64,000 nucleotides of DNA, from NCBI GenBank assembly GCA_021151835.1, contig JAGKWO010000035.1, positions 1-64,000 of the forward strand, given 5' to 3'. The notes under the pieces were generated by a model. The model made no database searches. It had not been told where the DNA came from and saw only the letters and a program-made list of their open reading frames with translations. Shown here piece by piece: positions 51,449-61,857 of this stretch (positions within the stretch are counted from its first letter, which is position 1; the number at the start of each line of letters is the position of its first letter). Source of the stretch: Gammaproteobacteria bacterium. Its GTDB lineage: Bacteria > Pseudomonadota > Gammaproteobacteria > Pseudomonadales > Cellvibrionaceae. Position numbers and translations under genes: made by a program.

Positions 51449-51760
51449 TTAATCATTAAATCGTTGGATGCCGGGCATAGTGACGTAGCCGGTTAAATGT
51501 TCAATGCGTCCCATCCAGTTTTGTACATACAAATAAGGTTCAAGGTCGAATTTGCCTTCGTTAACCAGTGCGATGTAAGGGTAAATGGCGATATCGGCAA
51601 TGGTGAGGGTGTTATTGTTTAATTGTAAAAAATCTTCAGTTTTATGTTCGCGTTCAGCACTATTCAGCAAACGGCTTTGGTAATTTAGTCCCAATAATGA
51701 GAGCAACAAACGCACTTTATGGCAGTTGCCGGATAAACTAAATTCATGAAGTGTCAGCAT
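51449..51760 (-). pseudogene. Glutathione S-transferase with internal deletion
   Basis: A 103-aa open frame. The first 48 residues are the start of a GST thioredoxin fold (MLTLHEFSLSGNCHKVRLLL, then SLLGLNYQSRLLNSAEREHK, ...FLQLNNN). It then jumps to the far C-terminal helix region (TLTIADIAIYPYIALVNEGK, FDLEPYLYVQNWMGRIEHL). About 100 residues including the rest of the thioredoxin fold are missing, in frame. It cannot form a normal GST and is probably a remnant, although the frame stayed open. Confidence 0.75.
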
Positions 51761-51801
51761 GGTTGGTGTTCCGTGTGTGTATCAGCAAAGCAATATTGCA
51801 G

Positions 51802-52425
51802 TCAGTTATCGCGTTGTTGTGAAAGCAATAATTGTAATTGCGCCTTCAGGTTTTCATTTTCGGTGATTAACGGTTCAATGATCGTTTGCACTTGTTCTTT
51901 GGTATAGCGCGGAACAATATGTTGTGGGCAATTCCATTCAAACGCTTCAACGGTAATTAAAAATGCGCGTTCAATACGCGCGCGATATTCCGGATTTTCC
52001 AGCGCAGCAATTATTTCCGGATGACCCTGTTCATGTACTACACGAGCGCGGCCCCAGATTTTTAATCGATGGCGATTGGGGTAATCCACCAAAATTAAAC
52101 TGATGCGATCATCGGCGTTGATATTGCCGACGCTAATGTATTGGCGATTGCCGCGAAAATCGGCAAAGCCGATGGTGCGTGAATCAATAACTTTTAAGAA
52201 GCCAACCGGACCGCCGCGATGTTGCACATAAGGCCAACCGTTTTCACCCACGGTTGCCTGGTAAAAACTATCGCGCGCTTCAATAAATTGAACCTCCGGT
52301 TCGGTTAATTCATTGCGTGGATTATCTGCCAGTTCGAAACCGCGATTCGCCTCGCGGCTACCGTACAATTCCTGCGCGGCTTTCACGCTGGGTGTGAACG
52401 TAATATCAGCAAAGGCGCGTGGCAT
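51802..52425 (-). CDS. Pyridoxamine 5'-phosphate oxidase-family flavoprotein
   Basis: A 207-aa split-barrel FMN-binding protein. ATG 52425 follows GGAGG-like sequence. Typical segments: AQELYGSREANRGFE, FIEARDSFYQATVGENGWPY, VQHRGGPVGFLKV, ISVGNINADDRISLILVDYP and LKIWGRARVV. Related proteins are annotated as pyridoxamine phosphate oxidase-like oxidoreductases. Cotranscribed with the peroxidase-like gene upstream. Confidence 0.87.
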   Translation of the reverse strand: MPRAFADITFTPSVKAAQELYGSREANRGFELADNPRNELTEPEVQFIEARDSFYQATVGENGWPYVQHRGGPVGFLKVIDSRTIGFADFRGNRQYISVGNINADDRISLILVDYPNRHRLKIWGRARVVHEQGHPEIIAALENPEYRARIERAFLITVEAFEWNCPQHIVPRYTKEQVQTIIEPLITENENLKAQLQLLLSQQRDN

Positions 52426-52451
52426 AATTGTTCCTCCGGTAAAAATAACGA

Positions 52452-53015
52452 TCAATAATTGCTAGCAGATGGCAAGGGTTGTTCGAGCGAAATTTTTGGG
52501 AAATCAATTTCAACCCGGCTGGCTTTGCCCAATATGTTGGTTAATAAATTCATGCCGACGTGAGTGATAATTTCCACAATATCCGCATCGGAATAACCCG
52601 CATTGCGCGCTTCGATAATGTCGGCGGTGGTGATATCGCCAGTGTGTTCTACCAATGAGCGCGCCAGTTTTACGGCGACGGAGGCTTTCGCATCCTGGCT
52701 GGTGCCGTTGCGATTTGCTTCTATCTCGGCGCCGTTTAATCCGGTGCTTTTACCAATCGCCGTGTGGGCCGATAAACAATATTCGCACGCATTTTGTTGC
52801 GCTAGTGCCAGTGCAATTCGCTCGCGCGTTTGCACACTTAAACTGCCTTCATTGGCTATACCGTACAGGCCGAGGTAGGCGCGCAGTGCGGCGGGCGAGT
52901 TGGCAAATACGCGCAGGAAATTCGGCACAATTCCAATCTGTTGCTGGATGGCACTGAACAAGGCGGCTTGCTCAGCGGTTGCAGTTTGGTTAGTAACGGT
53001 GTTGATGCGGCTCAT
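52452..53015 (-). CDS. Carboxymuconolactone decarboxylase/AhpD-like peroxidase
   Basis: A 187-aa AhpD-fold protein. ATG 53015 is chosen; upstream in-frame sequence crosses the divergent promoter. The active-site motif CEYCLSAH (CxxC and His) is typical of AhpD-like reductases and related peroxidases, preceded by LSVQTRERIALALAQQNA. First gene of the leftward operon, divergent from the LysR gene across 182 bp, so probably a regulated response to organic peroxide or electrophile. Confidence 0.9.
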   Translation of the reverse strand: MSRINTVTNQTATAEQAALFSAIQQQIGIVPNFLRVFANSPAALRAYLGLYGIANEGSLSVQTRERIALALAQQNACEYCLSAHTAIGKSTGLNGAEIEANRNGTSQDAKASVAVKLARSLVEHTGDITTADIIEARNAGYSDADIVEIITHVGMNLLTNILGKASRVEIDFPKISLEQPLPSASNY

Positions 53016-53197
53016 GATGTTGACCTCGATGACGTTGGGGGAATTCCGACGGAAGTTCCTGACTGAGGCCATATTGCCAATTGCAACGGATGTGATGAAT
53101 ACTCGCAACCGGCAATTGATTATTTCCAAAATTGAAATAATCCCTGTTGGAAATCGCCACATTAAAATACCGCAATAAGCGCTGGCTGGAAAAACCT

Positions 53198-54097
53198 ATG
53201 GACCGTTTAACTGAAATGCAGATTTATGTGGCCGTTGCCGAATGTGAGGGATTTGCGGCCGCAGCGCGGCGGCTAGCTATTTCGCCGCCCGTCGCAACCC
53301 GTGCGGTGGCCGATCTGGAAGCGCGGCTTGGGGTCAAATTGTTGAATCGTACCACGCGTTATGTGCGCGTGACCGATGCGGGTCAGCGCTATCTGGAAGA
53401 TGCGCGCCGTGTCATTGCCGCGGCCGATGAAGCGGATGAGGCGGCCATCGGGGTTAACGGTGAACCGCGCGGGCACCTTACGGTGACAGCGCCGGTACTA
53501 TTCGGGCGGATTTATGTCATGCCGGGCATTGTGGATTATTTGCAGCGCTTTCCGGCGACTGAAGTGTCCGCGATGTTTGTGGACCGCGTGGTGAATTTAT
53601 TGGAAGAAGGTATCGATGTGGCCTTGCGTATTGGCGAGCTGGGCGATTCCAGTTTTCACGCAGTGCGTGTGGGCAGTGTGCGCCGCGTGCTGTGTGCATC
53701 GCCGGACTATATTGCCCGCCACGGTTTACCTGCGCGTCCGGAGGCGTTACCGGATCATCAATTAATTGTGGCGACGAATCTGGGTATGAATATCGAATGG
53801 CGTTTTATGGAAGGGGGAAAACCTTTACCGATTCGTATCAAGCCGCGCCTGAGTGTTACCAGTAATGATTCGGCAATTGAAGCCGCTGTGCGCGGTTTGG
53901 GAATTACGCGGGTGATGTCCTATCAAGTCGCGAGCGAGTTGGAGCAGGGAACATTAAAAATTTTGTTGAGTGAATTTGAACCGGATATTGTACCCGTACA
54001 TATTTTGCATCGCGAGGGGCGTTATTCTTCAGCAAAAATTCGCAGTTTTATTGATTTACTTGCCGAACGTCTGCGCGCCAATAAATCGCTTAATTAA
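53198..54097 (+). CDS. LysR-type transcriptional regulator
   Basis: A 299-aa LysR regulator starting at ATG 53198. Helix-turn-helix: GFAAAARRLAISPPVATRAV. Effector domain: RGHLTVTAPVLFGRIYVMPG, EEGIDVALRIGELGDSSFHA, VRRVLCASPDYIARHG. It probably controls the divergent AhpD-PNPOx operon. Confidence 0.94.
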   Translation: MDRLTEMQIYVAVAECEGFAAAARRLAISPPVATRAVADLEARLGVKLLNRTTRYVRVTDAGQRYLEDARRVIAAADEADEAAIGVNGEPRGHLTVTAPVLFGRIYVMPGIVDYLQRFPATEVSAMFVDRVVNLLEEGIDVALRIGELGDSSFHAVRVGSVRRVLCASPDYIARHGLPARPEALPDHQLIVATNLGMNIEWRFMEGGKPLPIRIKPRLSVTSNDSAIEAAVRGLGITRVMSYQVASELEQGTLKILLSEFEPDIVPVHILHREGRYSSAKIRSFIDLLAERLRANKSLN

Positions 54098-54324
54098 TTT
54101 TCCAATAACCAGTTGGCTACACTATCTATTTGTTCAGGCAACTGTTGGTAATTTAATGTAATCTATTATTGGTTCTGGTTATTTTTGTGTTTGTTGTAGG
54201 CTTACGGAATTTTATCAGCGATATTCAGTAATGGGTATTATAAAAATTCCACACTAAAAATCCGGCACTGCCGGATTTTTAGTGTGAAACTGGATCAATT
54301 TTTTGATCACGACTGTTCCTAAGA

Positions 54325-56655
54325 TTATTTAAACAATATTCCCAATTCCGGTGCGATGGTCATAAACAATGCGCCGCCGATAATTCCCGCCGCAATCAAT
54401 AAACGCATGGCACCAGCAGCAAAACCATCGGCGGTCTGGAATCTGTCCCATAGGCCGAGGCGTTTTTGCAGTTCGCGTTCTTCACCGGGAGTTAGTGTTG
54501 GATACTCGGTGGGAATAGTCGCGGCGGCGGGTGCGTCCTCGGTGGCTTCCCCTTTATTGATCCACACCGCAACACGGGTTTCGGTTTGCAACAAATGTTC
54601 AAGGGTAATTTGACGTAATGCACCCAGCCCGCCCAAGGCGGTATTAATCCAGCTATCCACTGCCTCTAGCCAATTGCTGATGTTTTCACGCGTGGGCGGC
54701 ACAAAAGTAAATTCACCCAGTGCGTCGGACCAATTTTCAATTTCCAGTTTTTCCAGCACGTACGGTGGCAAATTTACCTGGCGGGCGCCATCATAAACCG
54801 CATGCAAGGCAGCGAATACTTCTTGCCCGGCGTTGATCAGTCGATCCAGCTCGCGCTTGCTCACATTACGGTCGGCGGTGATAACAGCATAGGTGTTGCT
54901 CATCAAAGCGCGGCTATCGGTAATATTGGCGTGCTGGTGATCGGCATAATGCAACACAGCCAGCAAACCATTTAAATATTTATCCCAGCCCCTGCCGAGT
55001 TTGCGCGCGGCCAATAAATGCGCCGTGCGGCATTCCATATCGTGTTTGAGCACTGCCTGGTGCGCAGCAGAACATTCATCCGTCAAGGTTTCAATCAGTG
55101 CTGGCAACTCACGTTTTTTAACCTCTTGACTACGGAAACGGATGACGCCATCGGGTGGGGTATAAATTCCATCGCGCAATGCAATCAATAAATTGCGTTC
55201 TTTTTCCAGCACACGCAGGCTGTCCAGTTTGGTAACCAGTGCTTCGGGGTAAAGCTCGCGCAGGGCGTTTTGAATGGAATCGATTTTAATATCGTAAAGT
55301 TGGTGATGCTTTTGCGAAGAGCGCACAAACGAGCGCCCCAGATAAGCGCCGCGATAACGACCATTTAAATATTCGCGGTTGTAACGTTTGTCCAGCTCGG
55401 CAAAAATTTCCGCATCGGGTTTGAATTCCAGTTTGAAACGCTCGAGCAATTTGTAGGTAAAGGTTTCCTTGAGTGCTGTGGCGTTATCAAAAATAATCCA
55501 GCTGCTGCGATTATCCAGCACACCGGGAACATAAATTTTCTTCGCGTTTTGTTCGCGTTCATGGTTGTACGGATGAGTCGCCCACATACGCGGCGGCTGC
55601 GCAATGTCTGCGGTAAATACACGGTGTTTTTCCGGCTGTTCGCTCGGGATATTGGCCACTTTACCGTAGCCAGGATCGTTAAGGATTTTGGCGGTGTGTT
55701 GCATGATGCGCGTTTGAATAACAAATACATCTTTGTTAGCGATGCCCTGGTTAACCTGATCATTCAAAAAATTTTGTGCGCTGTCCCATGCCTCGTCAGC
55801 AGCCTGGAGTTTATGCAAGGCATGGATTAATGCATCGCTGCCGGTTACGGATACGGCGACCAGATCGGCCTGGAATTCCATCTCGCGCGAAAGGGCGCGC
55901 TGGGCCAGAAGTACCACATTGAAAAAAGTTTCCATGGTCGCGCGCAACGACCACACAATTAAACGCAGTGCCCAGCCGATCCAGGCGATACGCACATCGA
56001 CATTGGACAGAAAGCGCAGGAATTTATCCAGCGCATCGCGCCGCGCAATAATATGTGCGGCAATTTGTTGCGCAACATACACCCAATTCCCCAAGGCCAT
56101 GGAACGCTGCGCAAAATGGCCAAATTCGTGGGCGAGTACGGCTTTCAGTTCGCTGATGGTCAGTACGTTGATCAACGGCAAACCGATTTCCAGATTTTTT
56201 TTAGAGGGAAAAATAAAATTGAGGAGCGACAAATCGTAAAACACACAGGCGTTCACACGCGGCGATAAAAATACGCGGTGCGGACGCGGCGCGCCGGTTT
56301 CATCGGCAAGGCGATTTAAAAATGCAATCAGTTGCGGTTCGCTTGCGGCAGTGACTTCATATTCCTGTTCGATGTTGCCTTTCTTTACGAACAGCAACGC
56401 CTTGATCATAAACACCGCTAAAAAGCCGGAGCTCGCGGCGAGCAACCAGACAAATATATTGGGGTTGCTGCTTGCCAATTGGGTCTCGGCCAAATGGTAA
56501 GCCGACCAGGCGAACCAACTGGTAATGGCCAGGTAAAACAGGATAAAGCCCAATAATCCGAGCGCTGCCAGGGTGGCCTGGCGTTTATGGGATGCACTGG
56601 GTTTGGTGAGATCGGCGGGAACACTAACCGGGTTTGCGGGGTAAATATGATCCAT
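54325..56655 (-). CDS. M48-family membrane metallopeptidase
   Basis: A 776-aa protein. Two N-terminal membrane helices (about 28-52 and 66-90), one near the C-terminus (about 752-772). Zinc site: AVLAHEFGHFAQRS (His176, Glu177, His180), with the downstream Glu in SREMEFQADLVAV. The long C-terminal part (350-740) is not recognised. Much larger than HtpX or Oma1; similar giant M48 proteins are found in some proteobacteria. Possibly a membrane protein quality protease. Confidence 0.85.
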   Translation of the reverse strand: MDHIYPANPVSVPADLTKPSASHKRQATLAALGLLGFILFYLAITSWFAWSAYHLAETQLASSNPNIFVWLLAASSGFLAVFMIKALLFVKKGNIEQEYEVTAASEPQLIAFLNRLADETGAPRPHRVFLSPRVNACVFYDLSLLNFIFPSKKNLEIGLPLINVLTISELKAVLAHEFGHFAQRSMALGNWVYVAQQIAAHIIARRDALDKFLRFLSNVDVRIAWIGWALRLIVWSLRATMETFFNVVLLAQRALSREMEFQADLVAVSVTGSDALIHALHKLQAADEAWDSAQNFLNDQVNQGIANKDVFVIQTRIMQHTAKILNDPGYGKVANIPSEQPEKHRVFTADIAQPPRMWATHPYNHEREQNAKKIYVPGVLDNRSSWIIFDNATALKETFTYKLLERFKLEFKPDAEIFAELDKRYNREYLNGRYRGAYLGRSFVRSSQKHHQLYDIKIDSIQNALRELYPEALVTKLDSLRVLEKERNLLIALRDGIYTPPDGVIRFRSQEVKKRELPALIETLTDECSAAHQAVLKHDMECRTAHLLAARKLGRGWDKYLNGLLAVLHYADHQHANITDSRALMSNTYAVITADRNVSKRELDRLINAGQEVFAALHAVYDGARQVNLPPYVLEKLEIENWSDALGEFTFVPPTRENISNWLEAVDSWINTALGGLGALRQITLEHLLQTETRVAVWINKGEATEDAPAAATIPTEYPTLTPGEERELQKRLGLWDRFQTADGFAAGAMRLLIAAGIIGGALFMTIAPELGILFK

Positions 56656-56885
56656 AGGTAACTTCCTTTGTAAATGGCTGGCTTTGTGTTTAGCGGGTTG
56701 TGCAGTAATGATGACGGCGGAATTAAATTCCTGTTTATATTTTTAATGGCTGATTTTAATGACTGAGGTGCCATCCAGCAATTGGCCAACGCGCGCCTTT
56801 TTAGAATTTTTTGCGCAGGTAATGATTGCCCCCGCGCGTTTGGGTTTATATGCTGCCGCTCTGCATAAGCCCAGGAGGATGCGCC

Positions 56886-58376
56886 ATGTCATACCCGCAA
56901 CTGCAACAGCACTTTTTAAAAATTTCCCACCTGAAACACCTGCAAGCCATTTGTTCCTGGGACCAGGCAGCAATGATGCCCGATGGCGGGAACGATGCCC
57001 GCAGCGCCGCTATGGCGGAGTTATCGGTATTGGTGCACCAGCAGACCACTGCAGCGCATCTGGGCGAATGGATAATGGCGGCAGAGCAGGAGGATTTATC
57101 GAACACGGAACAAGCGAGTCTCGCCGCGATAAAGCGCCGGTGGAAGCAGGCCACGCAATTGCCGCAGGATTTGGTACAGGCGCAATCGCTTGCCAATTCG
57201 GCCTGTGAACATGCCTGGCGTGAGCAACGCAAAAATAATGATTGGGACGGATTCAAGCCCAACCTTGCCAAAGTGATTGCACTGGTGCGCGAAGAAGCAG
57301 GCATTCGTGCGGCGGATGGCGGTTTGCGTCCCTACGATGCCATGCTGGATCTTTATGAACCCGGCGTCACCAGTTTGCAATTGGATGCATTGTTTGCCGA
57401 TGTAAAAACCTGGTTGCCGGAATTTATCCAGCGTGCCGATGAATTGCAGGCGCAGAAAAAAATACTTGTTCCGGAAGGGCCTTTTGCAATCGAGAAACAA
57501 AAAGAACTCGGCCTTGCGGCGATGAAATTGCTCGGTTTTGATTTTACCCACGGCCGCCTGGATGTAAGTACGCATCCATTTTGCGGCGGCGTTCCTACCG
57601 ATGTGCGCATCACCACGCGCTACGATGAAAGTGATTTTATGAAGGCGCTGCTGGGTGTGATCCACGAAACCGGCCACGCGCGTTATGAACAAAATCTGCC
57701 CAAAGCCTGGGCCGGATTACCGGTGGGCGAAGCGCGTTCCATGGGGGTTCATGAATCGCAAAGTTTGTTTTTTGAAATGCAGCTTGCGCGCTCGCCGGAA
57801 TTCACCCAATTACTCGCGCCGCTCGCGCGCAAAATTTTACAGCGCGAACAGGACACCGCATTTACCAATGACAATCTCTACGCATTTAATACGCGGATGA
57901 AACGCGGTTATATCCGTGTCGATGCCGATGAACTCACTTATCCCGCCCATGTAATTTTGCGTTACGAAATCGAGCGTGCATTGGTAGAGGGCGATATTGA
58001 AGTGGATGATATTCCCGGGTTGTGGAATGAAAAAATGCAGACGTATTTGGGACTGTCAACAGAAGGAAATTATCGCGATGGCTGCATGCAGGATATCCAC
58101 TGGCCTTGTGGCGCCTTTGGTTATTTCCCATCCTACACCCTCGGTGCAATGTATGCTGCGCAAGAGTTCGCCGCTGCCCAGCGCAGTATCCCGCAACTCA
58201 AGGAAAAAATTGCGCAGGGCGATCTGGCCCCGTTGTTTGATTGGCTGGAAAAAAATATCTGGAGCCAGGGCAGTTTGTTAGCTACCAATGATTTAATTGC
58301 TGCCGCTACCGGTGAACCACTCAATGCGCGTTTTTTCAAAGCCCATTTGCAACGCCGTTATTTGGGTGAAGGTTGA
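56886..58376 (+). CDS. Carboxypeptidase M32 (Taq-type)
   Basis: A 496-aa zinc carboxypeptidase. ATG 56886 has a perfect AGGAGG 7 bp upstream. Typical M32 elements: LQAICSWDQAAMMPDGGNDA near the start, GVIHETGHARYEQNLP (HExxH), GEARSMGVHESQSLFFEMQL with the third ligand Glu, and RVDADELTYPAHVILRYEIE. Length matches the usual ~500 aa. It removes C-terminal residues from peptides in the cytoplasm. Divergent from the M48 gene. Confidence 0.96.
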   Translation: MSYPQLQQHFLKISHLKHLQAICSWDQAAMMPDGGNDARSAAMAELSVLVHQQTTAAHLGEWIMAAEQEDLSNTEQASLAAIKRRWKQATQLPQDLVQAQSLANSACEHAWREQRKNNDWDGFKPNLAKVIALVREEAGIRAADGGLRPYDAMLDLYEPGVTSLQLDALFADVKTWLPEFIQRADELQAQKKILVPEGPFAIEKQKELGLAAMKLLGFDFTHGRLDVSTHPFCGGVPTDVRITTRYDESDFMKALLGVIHETGHARYEQNLPKAWAGLPVGEARSMGVHESQSLFFEMQLARSPEFTQLLAPLARKILQREQDTAFTNDNLYAFNTRMKRGYIRVDADELTYPAHVILRYEIERALVEGDIEVDDIPGLWNEKMQTYLGLSTEGNYRDGCMQDIHWPCGAFGYFPSYTLGAMYAAQEFAAAQRSIPQLKEKIAQGDLAPLFDWLEKNIWSQGSLLATNDLIAAATGEPLNARFFKAHLQRRYLGEG

Positions 58377-58453
58377 ATATCGCTTGTTAATCAGAGCTTG
58401 CTAAAAATTATTTGAAGTGGGTTCGTTGTTTTAAGTAAAGGTTGTTAGTTGTT

Positions 58454-59821
58454 ATGCAAGTAGGTTTTGATTACGGCACATCCAACTGTGCCATGTCCTA
58501 TATCAACAAAGGCAAGGCAGAGCTGATTCCACTTTATGGTGATGATGCGTTTGTTCCATCCACCCTTTACGCGTTGGAACGCGGTTTTATTGCGGAACTC
58601 ATTGCACAGCAGTTGCAAGATACCAGTGAACGGCAATCTTATGCCCAAACCCGTGCCGGCGCTTTGGCGCAATCGCGCGCGGGAAAGCTGGAACATGATA
58701 TTGAAAAAGTGAATGATGGGTTGTTTTTTGGCGCTGAGGCTATAGCGCATTATATTGCGGCACCCGGCGAAGGTTATTTTATTAAATCACCCAAATCATT
58801 TTTAGGCGCAAGTGGATTGCGCCCGCAAATGGTGGGATTTTTTGAGGACCTGGTTGCTGCCATGATGCTTAATGTGAAGCAGCGCGCCGAGCATTTTTTG
58901 CAGCGCGATGTAGCACAAGTAGTGATTGGGCGACCGGTGAATTTCCAGGGCATTAATGCGCAGGAATCGAATCGCCAGGCACAAGAAATTCTAACAGCCG
59001 CCGCAAAACGAATTGGCTTTCGCGAAATAGAATTCCTGTTTGAGCCGCTTGCAGCCGGATTCGACTTTGAAACCCGTTTGCATGACAACCAAAAAGTATT
59101 GGTAGTGGATGTGGGCGGTGGTACCACCGATTGCTCCATGGTGCTGATGGGACCTGCACACAGGAATAAATTGGCGCGCGATGAGGATTTTTTAGGCCAT
59201 ACCGGCGAACGTGTGGGGGGAAATGATTTTGATATCCTGCTCGCACAAAAAGCATTAATGCCATCTTTTGGGATGTTATCGCCATTAAAAACCGGTTTGC
59301 CCATGCCACTAATGCCGTTTGTGAATGCGATGGCGATTAACGATATTGGTGCACAAACTGATTTTTACGATGCGAAAACCGGTTTCCTGTTAGAAAAATT
59401 ACAGCGCGAAACAACAGAACCCGAGTTGCTAAAGCGTTTTGTAAATATGCGCGATTACAAGCACAACTTTGCCGTAGTGCGCGAAGCGGAAGTGGGAAAA
59501 ATCGCGTTGTCTTCCAGCGATATCCAGCGCTTTCCGCTGGATTTTATTGAGCCCGGTTTAGCACCAGAAGCCAGTGCAGAAAATTATGCGGCGATAGTCA
59601 CAACACTGCTACAAAAAATTGCCAACCTCATTAACGAAGCAACGACGCAAGCGGGCAGCAAGCCCGATATTGTTTACATTACCGGCGGCAGCGCCAAATC
59701 GCCGTTAATCCGCAAACTGGTGCGTGAATTACTGGGCGAGCAAATTGCTATTGTGGATGGCGATCACTTCGGTAGTGTTGCGGCAGGATTGGGTGTTTGG
59801 GCGGGGCGGATTTTTGCTTAG
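58454..59821 (+). CDS. yegD: YegD-like Hsp70-family chaperone
   Basis: A 455-aa actin/Hsp70 ATPase. ATG 58454 gives VGFDYGTSNCAMSYINKGKA, the phosphate-1 loop. Phosphate-2 is VLVVDVGGGTTDCSMVLMG and the adenosine motif VYITGGSAKSPLIRKLV. It lacks the peptide-binding C-terminus of DnaK, as YegD does. Client proteins unknown. Confidence 0.92.
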   Translation: MQVGFDYGTSNCAMSYINKGKAELIPLYGDDAFVPSTLYALERGFIAELIAQQLQDTSERQSYAQTRAGALAQSRAGKLEHDIEKVNDGLFFGAEAIAHYIAAPGEGYFIKSPKSFLGASGLRPQMVGFFEDLVAAMMLNVKQRAEHFLQRDVAQVVIGRPVNFQGINAQESNRQAQEILTAAAKRIGFREIEFLFEPLAAGFDFETRLHDNQKVLVVDVGGGTTDCSMVLMGPAHRNKLARDEDFLGHTGERVGGNDFDILLAQKALMPSFGMLSPLKTGLPMPLMPFVNAMAINDIGAQTDFYDAKTGFLLEKLQRETTEPELLKRFVNMRDYKHNFAVVREAEVGKIALSSSDIQRFPLDFIEPGLAPEASAENYAAIVTTLLQKIANLINEATTQAGSKPDIVYITGGSAKSPLIRKLVRELLGEQIAIVDGDHFGSVAAGLGVWAGRIFA

Positions 59822-60091
59822 CGATGTTCTCATTCCAATTGCGTTGGTGCTGCTCGATTAGTTAAAAAGTCGTTGCTAATCTGCGCTTTTGCCAAAAAGA
59901 AATTGTTCCGGGTTTTATCGACAGGGGAAAGAATTATGTCATTCCCCTGAATGCGCACATGCATTTTTTTAACTTCATCCGTAAATCGAACTTTATCTGG
60001 CAAGCTAACCGTTTTACGGTGGTTAGTATTAATCTAATGGCGATGTTAATTCTTTGTTATCCATATGTTCGTAATATTCAATGTCTGAAAA

Positions 60092-61015
60092 TTAGCCCGG
60101 ATATTTCACACTCGCCGAATACAACTGCGCAGGCTGCGCTGCATCATCCGCATCGGTCACCAATAAAAGTTCGATATTGTTGCCCACTTCATCTGCCTCA
60201 ATACCTTCCAGCTTTACCGTTTTATTAATGGGTTCCAGCAACACCAAATCGCCTTTGTGATCAATAACTCCAATTGCGGAACCCATGCATTTTCCATCCA
60301 GATAAGAGTCTGAGGTGTTTTCCGCGCTGGCAGTAAATACGATATCGCCATTGCGCAGCGTGGTGGCATCGGTAAAGCACAGTGGCACATCATCGATATA
60401 GCCCAGCTCGTAGGGAGTGATGTGGATAAAAGGAGCATGATTTTTTTCCGGCGCCAACAGGACGTTATAAAAATCGTCCAGCGATAAACGAATACTCGCG
60501 TTCAATTTATTTTTCTTGTTGCCGCGTTGAAACAGAAAAAACTGGTCCCCTACAACAGCAGCGCCTTCGATATTTAATTTGCCCACTTCCTGTTTTAAAA
60601 ACTCATAAAAATTGGAAAGATTAATAATGGCTGGCTCACCGGAAATATTGCCGTTGTGATCCAGCGCTACCAAGGCGCTACGACGGCGATTTTTCTTTGA
60701 CCCGGAACCCAAGGCAAGCAAAGCAGATTGCGCGCGATTATTGATGCGCGGAATTAGCGTAAGCACTTCTATATCCGGTTTTTCTGCTTTACGCGCTTCG
60801 TATTCCAGTGGTAAATCGCCTTCAAAAAAACGATGTAACTGACCGTGCTCATTTCCATCCAGCAAAAACTGCCCCAAATGCAATTCATCATCGGCCACCA
60901 CATACAACCAGGGACCCACTTGTACCAGGCCACTGGCAGCACTTAAGTGTGCATGCCGATCAGTATGCGTGCCTTGCGCTAATGTCAGGCTTTTAAGTTC
61001 AGTCAGTTGAATCAT
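60092..61015 (-). CDS. DUF6929-like beta-propeller-type protein
   Basis: A 307-aa protein from ATG 61015 (GGAGC upstream). Beta-rich pattern with repeated segments such as GPWLYVVADDELHLGQFLL, QSALLALGSGSKKNRRRSAL and NIELLLVTDADDAAQPAQLY. It resembles the DUF6929/phytase-like propeller proteins. Without a signal peptide, it should be cytoplasmic. Function unknown. Confidence 0.6.
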   Translation of the reverse strand: MIQLTELKSLTLAQGTHTDRHAHLSAASGLVQVGPWLYVVADDELHLGQFLLDGNEHGQLHRFFEGDLPLEYEARKAEKPDIEVLTLIPRINNRAQSALLALGSGSKKNRRRSALVALDHNGNISGEPAIINLSNFYEFLKQEVGKLNIEGAAVVGDQFFLFQRGNKKNKLNASIRLSLDDFYNVLLAPEKNHAPFIHITPYELGYIDDVPLCFTDATTLRNGDIVFTASAENTSDSYLDGKCMGSAIGVIDHKGDLVLLEPINKTVKLEGIEADEVGNNIELLLVTDADDAAQPAQLYSASVKYPG

Positions 61016-61060
61016 GATCAGCTCCGTGAATAATGGGATTAGCAAAGCAGCTTTTTTACA

Positions 61061-61801
61061 TTAGGCTACCAGTGCGGGATGAGGAATTTTCCCATCTACT
61101 GAAAAATCATTTCTGTGAAATTCAAATGCTTCGCTATTACCTGCGCGGACAAAAACACAGCTGTCTTTAGTGAAGCGCACATGCCAGAGTTGTTGCTGGC
61201 AGGGTTCTTTATCGAAAAATGCGAGTGGTGAAAATATGGCGATATTTTTTCCGCCATTAAAACGTGCGGAAGCGTAGAGAATAAATTCCGCGCCGGCTTC
61301 ACGCAATTGCTTGCCCAATTGTTGGGTGTAATCCCAGGAGTCGCGCTGGCTGATTTTAGCGTGCACGGTCGCAAATTCTTCTGCGTGCAAATCGATTACT
61401 TTCTGGCTGGAAAGTTTTACTGAAAACGCAGTGCGCTGGTCGCGAATATTTTCCAGCGGGCCAAGCGTTGCAAGGCCCTGCTGGAACAACCAGAAATAAA
61501 CAGCGGTTTCAGCAAATGCAGTTTGCAATTCGCATGAGCCGTAAAAAATACCGCGCTCCCAGGTGCTGCCAAAACGTGAACCGTAACGCAGCGGCGGGTA
61601 GCGAAAGGGGGTCATCAATAAATAGGAAAGGCCGATACAATCGGCAGGGATTCTGGGTTTGGATAAATCCAGCAATTCTTCCAGGCGACTTTGTTCAGCG
61701 GCAGAGCGGGTAATTGCCATGGTGGCCGCGGTTTCTTGCGTTTCCACCACGCGCCAGCAATTACCGATAATATGAGGGCGCAACAGACCAGCAAAATTCA
61801 T
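61061..61801 (-). CDS. RES-domain toxin
   Basis: A 246-aa RES protein. Conserved residues of the NAD-degrading fold are visible: Arg-containing start CWRVV, SRFG followed by GIFYGSCELQTAFAETAVYF (Tyr and Glu of the active site), and FILYASARFNGGKNIAIF. RES toxins (MbcT-type) are NAD+ phosphorylases or glycohydrolases. Located 56 bp behind the Xre/MbcA-type antitoxin gene, the usual order. It is longer than the smallest RES toxins. Confidence 0.85.
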   Translation of the reverse strand: MNFAGLLRPHIIGNCWRVVETQETAATMAITRSAAEQSRLEELLDLSKPRIPADCIGLSYLLMTPFRYPPLRYGSRFGSTWERGIFYGSCELQTAFAETAVYFWLFQQGLATLGPLENIRDQRTAFSVKLSSQKVIDLHAEEFATVHAKISQRDSWDYTQQLGKQLREAGAEFILYASARFNGGKNIAIFSPLAFFDKEPCQQQLWHVRFTKDSCVFVRAGNSEAFEFHRNDFSVDGKIPHPALVA

Positions 61802-61857
61802 CTCGTATCCTTAAGCAACTGCGAGCGAGAAGTCAAAAAAGAAGAACAACGGGGAAT

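Noticed and set aside
59822..60091. Small plus-strand frame between yegD and the DUF6929-like gene
   Set aside because: It overlaps the end of the opposite gene, has no ribosome site and unlikely composition.
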